A stretch of DNA of 64,000 bases from the NCBI RefSeq assembly GCF_003721565.1, contig NZ_RJJE01000017.1, positions 1,600,636 to 1,664,635 of the forward strand, written 5' to 3'. Position 1 is the stretch's first letter, and each line of letters begins with the position of its first letter. The position numbers were made by a program, and so were the translations under genes. The stretch comes from Rufibacter immobilis. GTDB lineage: Bacteria > Bacteroidota > Bacteroidia > Cytophagales > Hymenobacteraceae. The notes under the pieces were generated by a model. The model had not been told where the DNA came from. It searched no databases and saw only the letters and a program-made list of their open reading frames with translations. Positions 8,027 to 17,543 of the stretch are shown piece after piece.

Positions 8027-11000
8027 TTAGAAGGTGATGTTTACTCCGCCTAAGATGTACTTGGAGCGAGGATATGCAGCATAGTCTACACCAGGGGTTA
8101 AAGGAGTTGACCTTCTGGTATTCGCTTCCGGATCATATCCATCATAACCGGTGATGGTAATCAGATTATTTGTAGTGGCATAGACTCTAAACTTAGAGAC
8201 TACCTTCAGCCTCCGCACAAGATGTTCTGGTAGAGAATACCCCAAGGTGATGTTACTAATGCGCAGGAAAGAGCCATCTTCAATGGCAAAAGAATGCAGG
8301 AAGTAATTTCCCAGCGAAGGAACCCAATATTTGGCGTTGGTATTTAGGGCTCTTAATTCATTAGGTGTGTTAACCAGTTCACCGTTTGCATCTGCCCATC
8401 TGAACCTATCTTTCATGAACGCGAGCAGGTTGTTGTCCCGTTGCGTGTATTGGGTAGTAAACTCCATTTTATTGGCGTTGTACACCTTATTCCCTACAGA
8501 GAAGTTCATAAAGACGCTCAAGTCAAATCCCTTATAGGCAAACTGTTGATTAAATCCTCCAATGAACTTTGGCTGAGCATTTCCTAAGATGGTTTTGTCG
8601 TTTGCGGTGATCATCGGATTTCCGTCATCCGTTAAATCCTTCAGTTTAAGATCTCCGGGCCTTGGGGCTCTGTTGCCTAAAGCAACTCTGCTGGAGTTTG
8701 CCACTCCTTCTTTTAAGACATAATTTCCATCTGTATCAAAAACAAAAGTATTGGTAGCTGCATCTATCAAGAAGTCATCTACGGCATAGAAACCATCAGA
8801 CTCGTACCCATAGAAATTACCAATAGGCTGCCCCACTTGGACATTAAAATCCTCAAGATCATTTACCCACCCAGATTGGTAGAGCTCGCTTTGTTTAGGA
8901 TTCCCAGATGGATCCAAACCTAAACTAACTACTTTGTTTTTATTGAAGGCAATGTTGAAACTAGCGTTCCACATGAAGTCACCTTTATCTATTACAACGC
9001 CATTCAGCTGCAGTTCTACACCTTTGTTTTCTGTCTTACCCACATTCTGCATTTGAAATTCATACCCGCTGGTTTGTGGTATTCTGGCTCTGAACAACAG
9101 ATCTTCAGTGGAGTTTTGATAAAAGTCAACCGAGGCACTTAATCTGTTCTTGAAGAAAGAAGCGTCTACTCCAAAATTGCGAGAAATGGTTGTTTCCCAT
9201 TTCAAGAAAGCATTGGCCAATTCGTCAGATGCAAAACCAGGGGTTACCGCTTCTCCGAATGCATAACCGTTTGTGGCTGTTGCAGTAAAAATGGTTTTGA
9301 AAAGATCTTGCCCTATCCTGTTGTTTCCAACTGCCCCATAACTGAAGCGCACTTTCAAGTCACTCAGCCAATCTTGTGCACTTTGCATAAAGGGTTCTTC
9401 TATGGCCCGCCACATCAATGAAGCAGAAGGAAATGTCCCATGCTGCAAGCCCTTTGCGAACAAAGAAGAACCATCCCGTCTGATATTGAAATTTGCGAAA
9501 TACTTCCCTCTGTAGTTATATCCTACTCTCCCAAAAAAGGAAAGTAATCTGTTGCCTGACTCTGCCGTACTGGGAGCATCTTGTTGAAGACCATCTGGTG
9601 CTTTAGCCTGCCCAATACTTGCAAACGCCTGTTTGGGAGTTATATCAACGGGCAACCATTTAACTCTCATATTCCTAGAGTTACCTGTGGTTTGCACTAC
9701 TTCATGACCAGCTAACAAATCAAAATTGTGGTCTTCCCCTAATTTATACTTATAGGTGAGCGTGTTGGAGTTAGTCAAGGTATATCCCTCTGACTCAAAT
9801 AGATCTACAACCGGCTGTGCATTGTTATCACGTGCCAACCCGGTCACTGTGCCATTAAAGGTATTGGTTGTTCTAGACACTGCGTTTATTCCTAATACAC
9901 TTCTAAAAGTCAGATTTTTAAGAAGCTCAAGACTAAACCAACCGTTCACAATGATGTCATTCCTATAATCATTTTTTATTTCATTATTTGCCAACAGCAC
10001 AGGACTCGTCAAATTGGTCGCAGTAAAATAAGCGGGGTCAAATTCATCAACCTCACTCTCAAACCCAGGGGCAATAAATGGTCTAAACCTTACTGCGTTT
10101 CTTAGTCTGTTTGAAGATTGTGATTGCGTGCTTGAGGTACCTACTCCATCTATGCGTTGACGGCTATAGCGGGTTGTGAGCCCTACTCTGAACTTATCAT
10201 TAACTTTGTGATCAAATTTGAAGGAAGCAAGGGTACGGGTAAAACCGGAATTCAACATAATTCCTTCCTCATCGGCATGATTAAGGGTAAAATTGAACGT
10301 TGTCTCTTTAGATCCTCCGGTCACACCAAGTACATGGGTCTGGCTAAACGCATCTCTCCCAAAAACCTTTTCCTGCCAATCTGCCTCTGACATACTTCTA
10401 TAAATATCCAGATCCTCCCATCTACCGTATCTATCCCGAAAAGAGGCGCGGGTTTCATCATTTGCATTGCTGTATAGATTGTATGACTCATATTGATACT
10501 GCACAAAGTCATAAGGATTCAATACATCCAATTTATTTACAATGCTCCTCGTTCCGGCATAGCCGTTATAGGTTACCTGAGTTTTCTGTTCTACACCACC
10601 TTTTGTTGTAATAATCACCACTCCATTAGCCCCTCTCGCTCCATAAATAGAAGTAGAAGCTGCATCTTTCAATACATCAATAGATTGTATTTCTTGTGGA
10701 GAGATGATAGAAAGTGCATTCTCCATTTGAATACCATCAACTATATAAAGCGGGGAATTATCTTGGCTAATTGAGCCCCCACCCCGCACCCTAATCTGTA
10801 TATCAGCTCCTGGACGGCCCTCGGTTGTAGTTACCTGCACTCCAGCCAATCTACCGGCCAATGCTTCAGCTGCTGTACTTACAGGAATATCCTGTAGATC
10901 TTTTGAGGTAACTGAAGCCACAGACCCAGTAAGTTCTTTTCTGGGAACAGTTCCATATCCAATCACTACCACCTCATCTATTGCCTTTGCATCAGACGCC

Positions 11001-11311
11001 AACGCCGCATTCATTGTGGTTCTCCCGTTCAGCGGCACCTCCTTAGACAGGAAGCCAATGTATGAGAACACCAGCGTTCCGGCCCCATTAGGCACATTGA
11101 GGGTGAAATTACCGTCCACGTCTGTCGCGCTGGCGGTAGTAGTTCCTTTCAGGAGAACGGTTACACCCGGCAGGCTTTCTCCCTTTTCATCAGTTACTCT
11201 CCCCTTCACGGTCACAGACTGAGCAGCGGCACCTATCGCCGCAATGAAAACAATGGGAAGAACGAGCAGGCACCGTATCTTCTTTAGTAAAGCTTGTCGC
11301 ATAGGTAACAT
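8027..11311 (-). CDS. SusC/RagA family TonB-linked outer-membrane transporter
   Basis: The 1094-aa protein has a signal peptide, then a CarboxypepD_reg-like domain (about residues 33-110, VKGRVTDEKGESLPGVTVLLKG). Next come the TonB-box region (DEVVVIGYGT), a plug domain with the SusC-specific IRVRGGGSISQDNSPLYIVDGIQ stretch, and a long beta-barrel ending in ITF with a terminal aromatic residue. It takes up oligosaccharides using proton-motive force passed by TonB. It is first in the leftward pectin operon and diverges from kduI across a 306-bp control region. MLPMRQ offers two starts, 9 bp apart. Confidence 0.96.
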   Translation of the reverse strand: MLPMRQALLKKIRCLLVLPIVFIAAIGAAAQSVTVKGRVTDEKGESLPGVTVLLKGTTTASATDVDGNFTLNVPNGAGTLVFSYIGFLSKEVPLNGRTTMNAALASDAKAIDEVVVIGYGTVPRKELTGSVASVTSKDLQDIPVSTAAEALAGRLAGVQVTTTEGRPGADIQIRVRGGGSISQDNSPLYIVDGIQMENALSIISPQEIQSIDVLKDAASTSIYGARGANGVVIITTKGGVEQKTQVTYNGYAGTRSIVNKLDVLNPYDFVQYQYESYNLYSNANDETRASFRDRYGRWEDLDIYRSMSEADWQEKVFGRDAFSQTHVLGVTGGSKETTFNFTLNHADEEGIMLNSGFTRTLASFKFDHKVNDKFRVGLTTRYSRQRIDGVGTSSTQSQSSNRLRNAVRFRPFIAPGFESEVDEFDPAYFTATNLTSPVLLANNEIKNDYRNDIIVNGWFSLELLKNLTFRSVLGINAVSRTTNTFNGTVTGLARDNNAQPVVDLFESEGYTLTNSNTLTYKYKLGEDHNFDLLAGHEVVQTTGNSRNMRVKWLPVDITPKQAFASIGQAKAPDGLQQDAPSTAESGNRLLSFFGRVGYNYRGKYFANFNIRRDGSSLFAKGLQHGTFPSASLMWRAIEEPFMQSAQDWLSDLKVRFSYGAVGNNRIGQDLFKTIFTATATNGYAFGEAVTPGFASDELANAFLKWETTISRNFGVDASFFKNRLSASVDFYQNSTEDLLFRARIPQTSGYEFQMQNVGKTENKGVELQLNGVVIDKGDFMWNASFNIAFNKNKVVSLGLDPSGNPKQSELYQSGWVNDLEDFNVQVGQPIGNFYGYESDGFYAVDDFLIDAATNTFVFDTDGNYVLKEGVANSSRVALGNRAPRPGDLKLKDLTDDGNPMITANDKTILGNAQPKFIGGFNQQFAYKGFDLSVFMNFSVGNKVYNANKMEFTTQYTQRDNNLLAFMKDRFRWADANGELVNTPNELRALNTNAKYWVPSLGNYFLHSFAIEDGSFLRISNITLGYSLPEHLVRRLKVVSKFRVYATTNNLITITGYDGYDPEANTRRSTPLTPGVDYAAYPRSKYILGGVNITF

Positions 11312-11370
11312 TTAAGAGTTTGTTAATTGGTGAGGAAACGATAGTAGGCTTAGCAGTGTGCACTAGAAAT

Positions 11371-11386
11371 GCGCAACCGATTGCAT
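11371..11386. promoter_or_regulatory. candidate LacI-family operator, susC side
   Basis: GCGCAACCGATTGCAT contains the quasi-palindrome GCAA-CCGA-TTGC, the general form of LacI-family operators with a central CG. It would lie in the susC leader, downstream of the presumed start of transcription. Confidence 0.5.
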
Positions 11387-11564
11387 ATTTAACATTATTT
11401 GAAATCAATCACAAAAAAATACCTCATTTTTTTAACACATTTGTAATACAAGTTTCTTTAAAGCCCATCCTTTGATAAATCAGCATTATAAAGACTACCA
11501 TTAAACAGAAGTTCATTCATGCATGATGAAGATTTTTCTACCCAACTACGACCCAACCTGTTGA

Positions 11565-11572
11565 TAAATTTG
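11565..11572 (+). promoter_or_regulatory. Bacteroidota-type minus-7 promoter element of kduI
   Basis: TAAATTTG fits the phylum consensus TAnnTTTG exactly. I do not see a good TTTG minus-33 partner at the usual distance. Transcription would begin near 11579, directly before the operator-like site at 11581. Confidence 0.5.
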
Positions 11573-11580
11573 TAATTTGC

Positions 11581-11592
11581 GCAAACGATTAC
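11581..11592. promoter_or_regulatory. candidate LacI-family operator, kduI side
   Basis: GCAAACGATTAC lies at the expected transcription start of kduI, where bound repressor would block initiation. Related sites occur at 11371-11386 and 327-338. Confidence 0.5.
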
Positions 11593-11617
11593 ACCTATTA
11601 CCCGCAACACCACCACT

Positions 11618-12454
11618 ATGAACCATACCACCAGACACGCCATTCACCCTACAGACGCAAAAAGCTATGACACCCAGAAACTGCGCGAAGCTTTCTTAAT
11701 TGAGAGCCTGTTCAAGGCAGATGCCGTTGAAGTAGTGTATACTTTATATGACCGCTTGATTGTGGGAGGCGTTCACCCAGTTACACGCCCAGTGGCGTTA
11801 GATACCTTCCCCACCCTGCGCTCTGAATTTTTCCTGGAGCGCCGTGAACTAGGCATTATCAATGTTTCTTCAGAGAGCACCGTCACGGTAGACGGCAAGG
11901 AATTCACCTTGAAAACCAAAGAAGCTTTATACATTGGCAAAGGAGTAAGAGAAGTGATCTTCCACCCGGCTCCAAACGGGGCGGACACCAGATTCTATTT
12001 CAACTCTGCTCCCGCCCACCACGCGTATCCTACCAAAAAAGTAACCTTAGAAGAAGCCGAAACGGTAGAAACAGGAGCCTTGGAGAACTCCAACCACAGA
12101 ACAATCAGAAAAGTATTGATCAACTCGGTGGTAGATACCTGCCAGTTGCAGATGGGCGTGACCGAACTGAAGACCGGCAGTGTCTGGAATACCATGCCCG
12201 CTCACACCCATGACCGAAGAATGGAGGCCTATTTCTATTTTGAGCTCCCGGAAGACCAAATGGTCTGCCACTTTATGGGTGAACCGCAGGAAACCCGCCA
12301 CTTGTGGGTAAAAAATCAGCAAGCGGTGATTTCCCCCCCTTGGTCTATCCACTCCGGGGCCGGAACCTCCAATTATACCTTCATTTGGGGAATGGCCGGC
12401 GAAAACCTGGATTACAATGACATGGACAAATTCCCCATCACTGACCTTAAGTAA
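11618..12454 (+). CDS. kduI: 5-dehydro-4-deoxy-D-glucuronate isomerase
   Basis: A 278-aa cupin enzyme that converts 5-keto-4-deoxyuronate, which forms from the unsaturated uronate released by pectin breakdown, into 3-deoxy-D-glycero-2,5-hexodiulosonate. The zinc ligands known from the Escherichia coli enzyme are present at the same numbers: H196 and H198 in PAHTHDRR, E203 in RMEAYFY and H245 in WSIHSG. Length matches the family exactly. It starts the rightward catabolic arm and is followed 5 bp later by kduD, the next step. The operator at 11581-11592 and the TAAATTTG box precede it. Confidence 0.97.
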   Translation: MNHTTRHAIHPTDAKSYDTQKLREAFLIESLFKADAVEVVYTLYDRLIVGGVHPVTRPVALDTFPTLRSEFFLERRELGIINVSSESTVTVDGKEFTLKTKEALYIGKGVREVIFHPAPNGADTRFYFNSAPAHHAYPTKKVTLEEAETVETGALENSNHRTIRKVLINSVVDTCQLQMGVTELKTGSVWNTMPAHTHDRRMEAYFYFELPEDQMVCHFMGEPQETRHLWVKNQQAVISPPWSIHSGAGTSNYTFIWGMAGENLDYNDMDKFPITDLK

Positions 12455-12459
12455 GCTTC

Positions 12460-13248
12460 ATGAAAGAACTGTTTGATTTAACGGGTAATGTTGCGTTAGT
12501 AACTGGGGCCACCCATGGTTTGGGCATGGCCATGGCTACGGCCCTGGCAAAAGCGGGCGCTACCCTGGTGGTGAACGGCAATACCCCGGCAAAAATGGAG
12601 CGTGCCCTGGAGCTGTACCGGCAAAATGGCATTGAGGCCAAAGGCTATCTATTTGACGTCACTGATGAAGCTGCCGCCCAGGAAAATATTGAGCGCATTG
12701 AACAGGAAGTAGGCCCAATTGCCATTCTGGTGAACAATGCGGGCATGATCAAACGCATTCCGGCCCTGGAAATGGAAGTAGCCGATTTCAGGAAAGTGCT
12801 GGACGTAGATCTTACCGGTCCGTTCATCATGTCAAAGCAAGTGGGCAAACACATGGTGCAAAGGCAAGCCGGCAAAATCATCAATATCTGTTCTATGATG
12901 AGCGAATTGGGCCGCGACACGGTTTCTGCCTATGCGGCGGCCAAAGGAGGTCTGAAAATGCTCACCCGTAACCTGGCAACCGAGTGGGCCAGGTATAACA
13001 TCCAGGTCAACGGCATAGGGCCGGGTTATTTTGCCACCGACCAGACGGCTCCCATACGCGTAGATGGCCACCCCTTCAATGAGTTCATCATTCACCGCAC
13101 CCCCGCCGGGCGTTGGGGTGACCCGGAGGATTTGGCAGGGGCCACCATTTTTCTGGCCAGCCGCGCCAGTGACTTTGTCAATGGGCAAATTCTTTACGTA
13201 GATGGTGGCATCCTGGCCACCATTGGCAAGCCCAGCAACGAGCGGTAA
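12460..13248 (+). CDS. kduD: SDR-family 2-deoxy-D-gluconate 3-dehydrogenase / gluconate 5-dehydrogenase type (KduD role)
   Basis: The 262-aa short-chain dehydrogenase has the NAD(P)-binding motif TGATHGLG (residues 15-22), NNAG at 92-95 and the catalytic S145, Y158 and K162. KduD reduces 3-deoxy-D-glycero-2,5-hexodiulosonate to 2-keto-3-deoxygluconate (KDG). Members of this branch are often annotated as gluconate 5-dehydrogenase. Its position 5 bp after kduI, in a locus with kdgK and eda, makes the KduD role much more likely. It is a cytoplasmic enzyme and probably cotranscribed with kduI. Confidence 0.9.
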   Translation: MKELFDLTGNVALVTGATHGLGMAMATALAKAGATLVVNGNTPAKMERALELYRQNGIEAKGYLFDVTDEAAAQENIERIEQEVGPIAILVNNAGMIKRIPALEMEVADFRKVLDVDLTGPFIMSKQVGKHMVQRQAGKIINICSMMSELGRDTVSAYAAAKGGLKMLTRNLATEWARYNIQVNGIGPGYFATDQTAPIRVDGHPFNEFIIHRTPAGRWGDPEDLAGATIFLASRASDFVNGQILYVDGGILATIGKPSNER

Positions 13249-13315
13249 GAACACAGCGACGGAATAATTGTTTTAGGAGTGACCACCCTCCACACACGGT
13301 GACCATTCACATACT

Positions 13316-14380
13316 ATGGGAAGTAAACCAAAGGTGACCATTCACCACATTGCTGAGAAACTCAACATAACGGCCTCCACCGTTTCCCGGGCCCTGAACG
13401 ACAACCCCAGAATAAGCGAGGCTACCAAAAAAGCGGTGATCAAAGCTGCCAAGCAGTTGAACTATCAGCCTAACAACATTGCGGCGGCCTTGCGGAACGG
13501 CAAGAGCCACCTCATTGGCATTATCATCCCTACCGCCGACCGGTCGTTCTTCGCCTCCGTGGTGCGCGGCATAGAGGAAATTGCGAATAGAGTGAACTAC
13601 AAGGTGATCATTTCGCAGTCTTATGACAACTATGAGAAGGAAGTACAGACGGTGGACGCGCTGCTGAGTGCTCGGGTAGACGGTATCATTGTCTCCATTG
13701 GGAAGAACACCGAGAACTTTGATCACTTCAAACGGGCCCAGGAGAAAGGGATTCCGCTGGTATTGTTTGACCGCACCACAGATGAACTGGAAGTCAGTCA
13801 GGTGATGATTGATGATTATCTGGGGGCCTACAAAGTAGTGGAGCACCTGATCCAGCAAGGGTGCCGGCGCATCGCCCATTTCACCAGCCCCAAAAAAGTA
13901 AGCATTTTCAAGGAGCGGCTGAGAGGCTACATGGATGCCCTGCGGGATTATGAGGTGCCGTTTTACGAGGAGTTGGTGGTAAAAAGCAATCTCCAGCTGG
14001 AAGACGGCCGCAGCAGCATGGAACAACTGCTGGAGCTGCCCCAATGGCCAGACGCCGTTTTCTCCGCGAGTGATTACGGAGCCATGGGCGCGTTGCAGGT
14101 GCTGAAGGAAAGAGGCATCAAAGCTCCCCAGGAAGTGGCCTTGGCCGGTTTCGGGAATGAGCCGTTCACTTCCTTCTCAGACCCCGCCCTCACCACGGTA
14201 GACCAGTTCAGCTTAACCATGGGCCGCATCACCGCCGAGCTTTTCTTTGAGAGTTTCAAGACAGAACCAGACAAAAAACTGGTTCCGCAAAAGACGGTGC
14301 TCAAACCGGAGCTGATCATTAGAGGATCCTCGCTGAAGACTGAGGCACTGAAGAAAGACCGGGAAGACTCCTCTGTTTAG
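13316..14380 (+). CDS. LacI-family transcriptional regulator of the pectin/uronate locus
   Basis: A 354-aa protein with an N-terminal LacI helix-turn-helix (residues about 5-50: VTIHHIAEKLNITASTVSRALNDN, then SEATKKAVIKAAKQLNYQPN). It is followed by a periplasmic-binding-protein-like effector domain (HLIGIIIPTADRSFFASVVRGIEE, DGIIVSIGKNT, PLVLFDR). Genes on both sides suggest KDG, a uronate or a keto-uronate as the effector. LacI-type sites in the susC/kduI gap and before the GH105 gene are its probable targets. The 13-bp sequence GGTGACCATTCAC occurs twice around the start (13298-13310 and 13333-13345, the second inside the gene). This could be an autoregulatory site or chance. Confidence 0.93.
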   Translation: MGSKPKVTIHHIAEKLNITASTVSRALNDNPRISEATKKAVIKAAKQLNYQPNNIAAALRNGKSHLIGIIIPTADRSFFASVVRGIEEIANRVNYKVIISQSYDNYEKEVQTVDALLSARVDGIIVSIGKNTENFDHFKRAQEKGIPLVLFDRTTDELEVSQVMIDDYLGAYKVVEHLIQQGCRRIAHFTSPKKVSIFKERLRGYMDALRDYEVPFYEELVVKSNLQLEDGRSSMEQLLELPQWPDAVFSASDYGAMGALQVLKERGIKAPQEVALAGFGNEPFTSFSDPALTTVDQFSLTMGRITAELFFESFKTEPDKKLVPQKTVLKPELIIRGSSLKTEALKKDREDSSV

Positions 14381-14421
14381 CGTGCCCTGAGAAGCAAGAA
14401 ACCCGCTTACGAATGGAATGC

Positions 14422-14456
14422 GTTTAGCGGCTCTTTTTTCAAAAACAGCGCTAAAC
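14422..14456. repeat. Pal-1 palindrome copy 4
   Basis: GTTTAGCGGCTCTTTTTTC then AAAAACAGCGCTAAAC, between the LacI gene and uxaB. It ends about 100 bp before uxaB, so it could sit in the uxaB promoter region or at the end of the regulator transcript. Confidence 0.85.
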
Positions 14457-14553
14457 TGGAAGTGACAGCTATAGAAGAGACGGGCAGCCATTGGGTTACC
14501 CACATAACAGAATTGTGCGAGAAGGACTCTTCTCTAATTTTAACAAGAAGCGT

Positions 14554-15978
14554 ATGCAGCCATTGAACAGAACTACCGCGCAGATTACTCAAACCCGGCC
14601 CACCAAAGTGGTGCAGTTTGGCGAAGGGAATTTCCTGCGCGGCTTTGTGGATTGGATCATTGACATCCTGAACGAAAAGACTGACTTTAACGGGGCGGTC
14701 ACCGTTATTCAGCCCCAGAACAAAGACAAATACAAACTCCTGAACCAGCAAGACGGCCTGTTCCATGTGCTGCTGGAAGGGATTCAGGAGGGCCGCAACA
14801 TGCAGGAGACCAGGCTCATCAGCTGCGTAAGCCACGCGTTAAGCCCCTATACCAGTTATCACGAGTATCTGGCCCTGGGCGAAAACCCTGATCTGGAGTT
14901 CATTTTCTCCAACACTACTGAAGCCGGCATCGCCTTTGAACCCTCAGATGTCACGCCAGACACCACCCCGGTTTCTTTCCCCGGCAAACTAACCGCCCTG
15001 CTTTACCGCCGCTTCACCCATTTCAAGGGCGCAAAAGACAAAGCCCTCACCATTATTCCCTGTGAACTGATTGAGAAAAACGGCGAAAAACTCCGCGACA
15101 TCGTGCTCCAGTACGCGTCGCTCTGGAACCTGCCCGCCCCCTTTGCCGACTGGATAGAGCAGGACACCATTTTCTGCAATACCCTGGTAGACCGCATTGT
15201 ACCGGGCTTCCCGCATGACACCTATGCCCATATTCAGCAGGAGCTGGGGTTTGAAGACAAGCTGCTGGTAAAAGCCGAACCCTTCCACTTACTGGTGATT
15301 GAGGCCCCGGCGTCGGTGGCCAAAGCGTTTCCAGCGGCACAGACAGGGTTGCAGGTGAAATTTGTGGAAGATCTTACCCCTTACCGGACCAGTAAAGTAC
15401 GGATTCTGAACGGAGCGCACACCACCTTGGTGCCCGTGGCTTACCTACAGGGGCTGCGCACCGTGCGGGAGGCGGTGGAAGATGAGAAGACTGGCCAGTT
15501 CATCAGGGAAGCCATTCTGGAGGAAATCATCCCCACCCTTGACCTACCTGGCCAGGAGTTAACCCAGTTTGCCCAAGATGTGATAGACCGTTTCCGGAAC
15601 CCCTTCATCCGCCACGAGCTGCTGTCCATTGCGCTTAACTCGGTCTCTAAATACAAGGTGCGGGTGTTGCCTTCGGTGCTGGAGTACCACGCCAGGAATG
15701 GCCGGCTGCCCCAACGTCTGCTCCACGCGCTGGCGGCTCTTATTTTATTCTACAGAGGCGAGTACAACGGCGAGCAGATTCCGCTGAACGATACCCCTGA
15801 AGTCCTGGCTTTCTTCCAGACCGCCTGGCAAAAAAGCTCCGTGGCAGAAACGGTGCAAGCCGTTCTGGCTAACCAGGAGTTCTGGGAGCAGGACCTTACG
15901 CAGGTGCCTAATTTGGAAGCCACTGTAGCACAGCAACTGACCCTCCTGCTGGAGCAGGAACAGGTACGGGCCTCTTAG
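14554..15978 (+). CDS. uxaB: tagaturonate reductase
   Basis: The chosen start ATG 14554 gives 474 aa beginning MQPLNRTT and aligned with known UxaB proteins (VVQFGEGNFLRGFVDWIID near the N-terminus). An upstream ATG at 14491 would add 21 unlike residues and is less likely. The protein is a mannitol-dehydrogenase-family NAD-dependent oxidoreductase that reduces D-tagaturonate to D-altronate. The conserved KVRILNGAHT segment, which holds the catalytic lysine region of the family, is present. It is followed by uxaC after 164 bp containing a decayed Pal-1 copy. Confidence 0.93.
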   Translation: MQPLNRTTAQITQTRPTKVVQFGEGNFLRGFVDWIIDILNEKTDFNGAVTVIQPQNKDKYKLLNQQDGLFHVLLEGIQEGRNMQETRLISCVSHALSPYTSYHEYLALGENPDLEFIFSNTTEAGIAFEPSDVTPDTTPVSFPGKLTALLYRRFTHFKGAKDKALTIIPCELIEKNGEKLRDIVLQYASLWNLPAPFADWIEQDTIFCNTLVDRIVPGFPHDTYAHIQQELGFEDKLLVKAEPFHLLVIEAPASVAKAFPAAQTGLQVKFVEDLTPYRTSKVRILNGAHTTLVPVAYLQGLRTVREAVEDEKTGQFIREAILEEIIPTLDLPGQELTQFAQDVIDRFRNPFIRHELLSIALNSVSKYKVRVLPSVLEYHARNGRLPQRLLHALAALILFYRGEYNGEQIPLNDTPEVLAFFQTAWQKSSVAETVQAVLANQEFWEQDLTQVPNLEATVAQQLTLLLEQEQVRAS

Positions 15979-16038
15979 GTGGTCCATAAATCAATACAAT
16001 CTGATCAAAAACAGAGCAATGCATGGTGCATGGCGCTT

Positions 16039-16074
16039 GTTTTTGACCTATTTTCACAAAATCGGCCGCTAAAC
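16039..16074. repeat. Pal-1 palindrome copy 5 (decayed)
   Basis: GTTTTTGACCTATTTTC then ACAAAATCGGCCGCTAAAC. One half keeps the CTAAAC end while the other has become GTTTTTG. It lies between uxaB and uxaC. Confidence 0.6.
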
Positions 16075-16142
16075 GCAAAAGTGGGTTTGTCCTGCTTCTT
16101 GGGCTTTTCGGTGTATTTCCATTAAACATTACCCTTACGTCC

Positions 16143-17540
16143 ATGTCCTTTTTAGACGATAATTTCTTACTCCAGACCAAGACGGCCCAAACGTTATACC
16201 ATGAGCATGCCAAGCACATGCCCATCATTGACTACCACTGCCACCTGAACCCGGAGGACATTGCCAACGACAGAAAATTCAACAACCTCACCCAGATCTG
16301 GCTAGAGGGCGACCATTATAAGTGGCGCGCCATGCGCACCAACGGCATTCCGGAACGCTTCTGCACCGGCGACGCCGATGACTATGAGAAGTTTGAGAAG
16401 TGGGCCCAGACCGTGCCCTACACCATGCGCAACCCACTGTACCACTGGACCCACATGGAGCTCAAGAGTCCCTTCGGGATTGAGAAAGTCCTGAAACCGG
16501 AGAGTGCCCGTGAGATCTATGAAGCCGCCACCGCCCAACTGCAAACTCCGGAGTTCAGCGTACGTGGCATCCTGAAGAAAATGAACGTGGTCACCATCTG
16601 CACCACCGACGACCCCACCGACAGCCTGGAGCATCACCAAAGAATCGCCGCAGATGATTTCGGGATCAAGGTGTTGCCTACTTTCCGGCCAGACAAAGCC
16701 ATGGCCATTGAAGACGCCGGGTTCCTGGCTTATCTGCAAAAACTGGAAGCCGCCTCCGGGGTGTCCATCAGCAAGTACCAGCACTTACTGGATGCCTTAC
16801 AACAGCGCCATGACTTCTTCCATGCCCAGGGCGGCCGCCTCTCTGACCACGGCCTGGAAACCATGTACGCCGAAGAATACACTGATCAGGAAATTGCCCA
16901 GATCTTTGAGAAAGCCTTGCAGCAACAGGCCCTCACCCAACAGGAGGTGCTTAAGTTTAAATCTGCCATGCTGGTGGAACTGGCGCTCATGGACCACGCC
17001 AAAGGCTGGACCCAGCAGTTCCACCTGGGTGCGTTACGCAACAACAGCACCCGCATGATGCGTGAGTTGGGCCCAGATACCGGTTTTGACTCCATCGGGG
17101 ATTTTGATGTGGCGCGCCCTCTCTCCAGATTCATGGACAAACTGGACAACTCAGACCAATTGGCCAAAACCATTCTGTACAATCTGAACCCCAGCCAGAA
17201 CGAGCTGTACGCCACCATGATCGGTAATTTCAATGACGGCAGCACCCCGGGCAAAATCCAGTACGGATCGGCTTGGTGGTTCCTGGACCAAAAGGACGGC
17301 ATGGAGCGCCAGATGAACGCCTTGTCTAACATGGGCCTCCTGAGCCGCTTCGTGGGCATGCTCACCGACTCCAGAAGCTTCCTCTCCTATCCGCGGCACG
17401 AATACTTCAGAAGAATTCTGTGCAACATGCTGGGCAACGACGTGGAGAACGGCGAGCTACCGGCCTCTGAGCTGGCCTGGATTGGGCAAATGGTGGAAAA
17501 CATCTGCTACCACAACGCCAAGAACTTCTTCAACTTCTAA
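16143..17540 (+). CDS. uxaC: glucuronate/galacturonate isomerase
   Basis: The 465-aa protein isomerises D-galacturonate to D-tagaturonate (and D-glucuronate to D-fructuronate). It belongs to the amidohydrolase-fold uronate isomerases: the N-terminal metal-binding segment IIDYHCHLNPEDIANDRKF, ICTTDDPTDSLEHH, and the late GMLTDSRSFLSYPRHEYFRRILC block are all diagnostic. Length is normal (about 470). The start of kdgK is 3 bp after the stop, so uxaC, kdgK, eda and the transporter probably form one transcript. Confidence 0.97.
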   Translation: MSFLDDNFLLQTKTAQTLYHEHAKHMPIIDYHCHLNPEDIANDRKFNNLTQIWLEGDHYKWRAMRTNGIPERFCTGDADDYEKFEKWAQTVPYTMRNPLYHWTHMELKSPFGIEKVLKPESAREIYEAATAQLQTPEFSVRGILKKMNVVTICTTDDPTDSLEHHQRIAADDFGIKVLPTFRPDKAMAIEDAGFLAYLQKLEAASGVSISKYQHLLDALQQRHDFFHAQGGRLSDHGLETMYAEEYTDQEIAQIFEKALQQQALTQQEVLKFKSAMLVELALMDHAKGWTQQFHLGALRNNSTRMMRELGPDTGFDSIGDFDVARPLSRFMDKLDNSDQLAKTILYNLNPSQNELYATMIGNFNDGSTPGKIQYGSAWWFLDQKDGMERQMNALSNMGLLSRFVGMLTDSRSFLSYPRHEYFRRILCNMLGNDVENGELPASELAWIGQMVENICYHNAKNFFNF

Positions 17541-17543
17541 GCC

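Larger units (their letters stand above)
11312..11617. promoter_or_regulatory. divergent control region of the pectin locus (susC / kduI)
   Basis: This AT-rich 306-bp gap between the two divergent arms has no open reading frame of note. It contains two LacI-type operator candidates (annotated separately) and a TAAATTTG minus-7 box at 11565-11572 for kduI. For susC the minus strand offers TATTTTTTTG near 11413-11422 as a weak minus-7 candidate. The susC transcript would have a leader of about 100 nt. Confidence 0.6.

Noticed and set aside
13307-14044. 245-aa open frame opposite the LacI-type gene
   Set aside because: Antisense shadow; the plus-strand LacI protein is certain.
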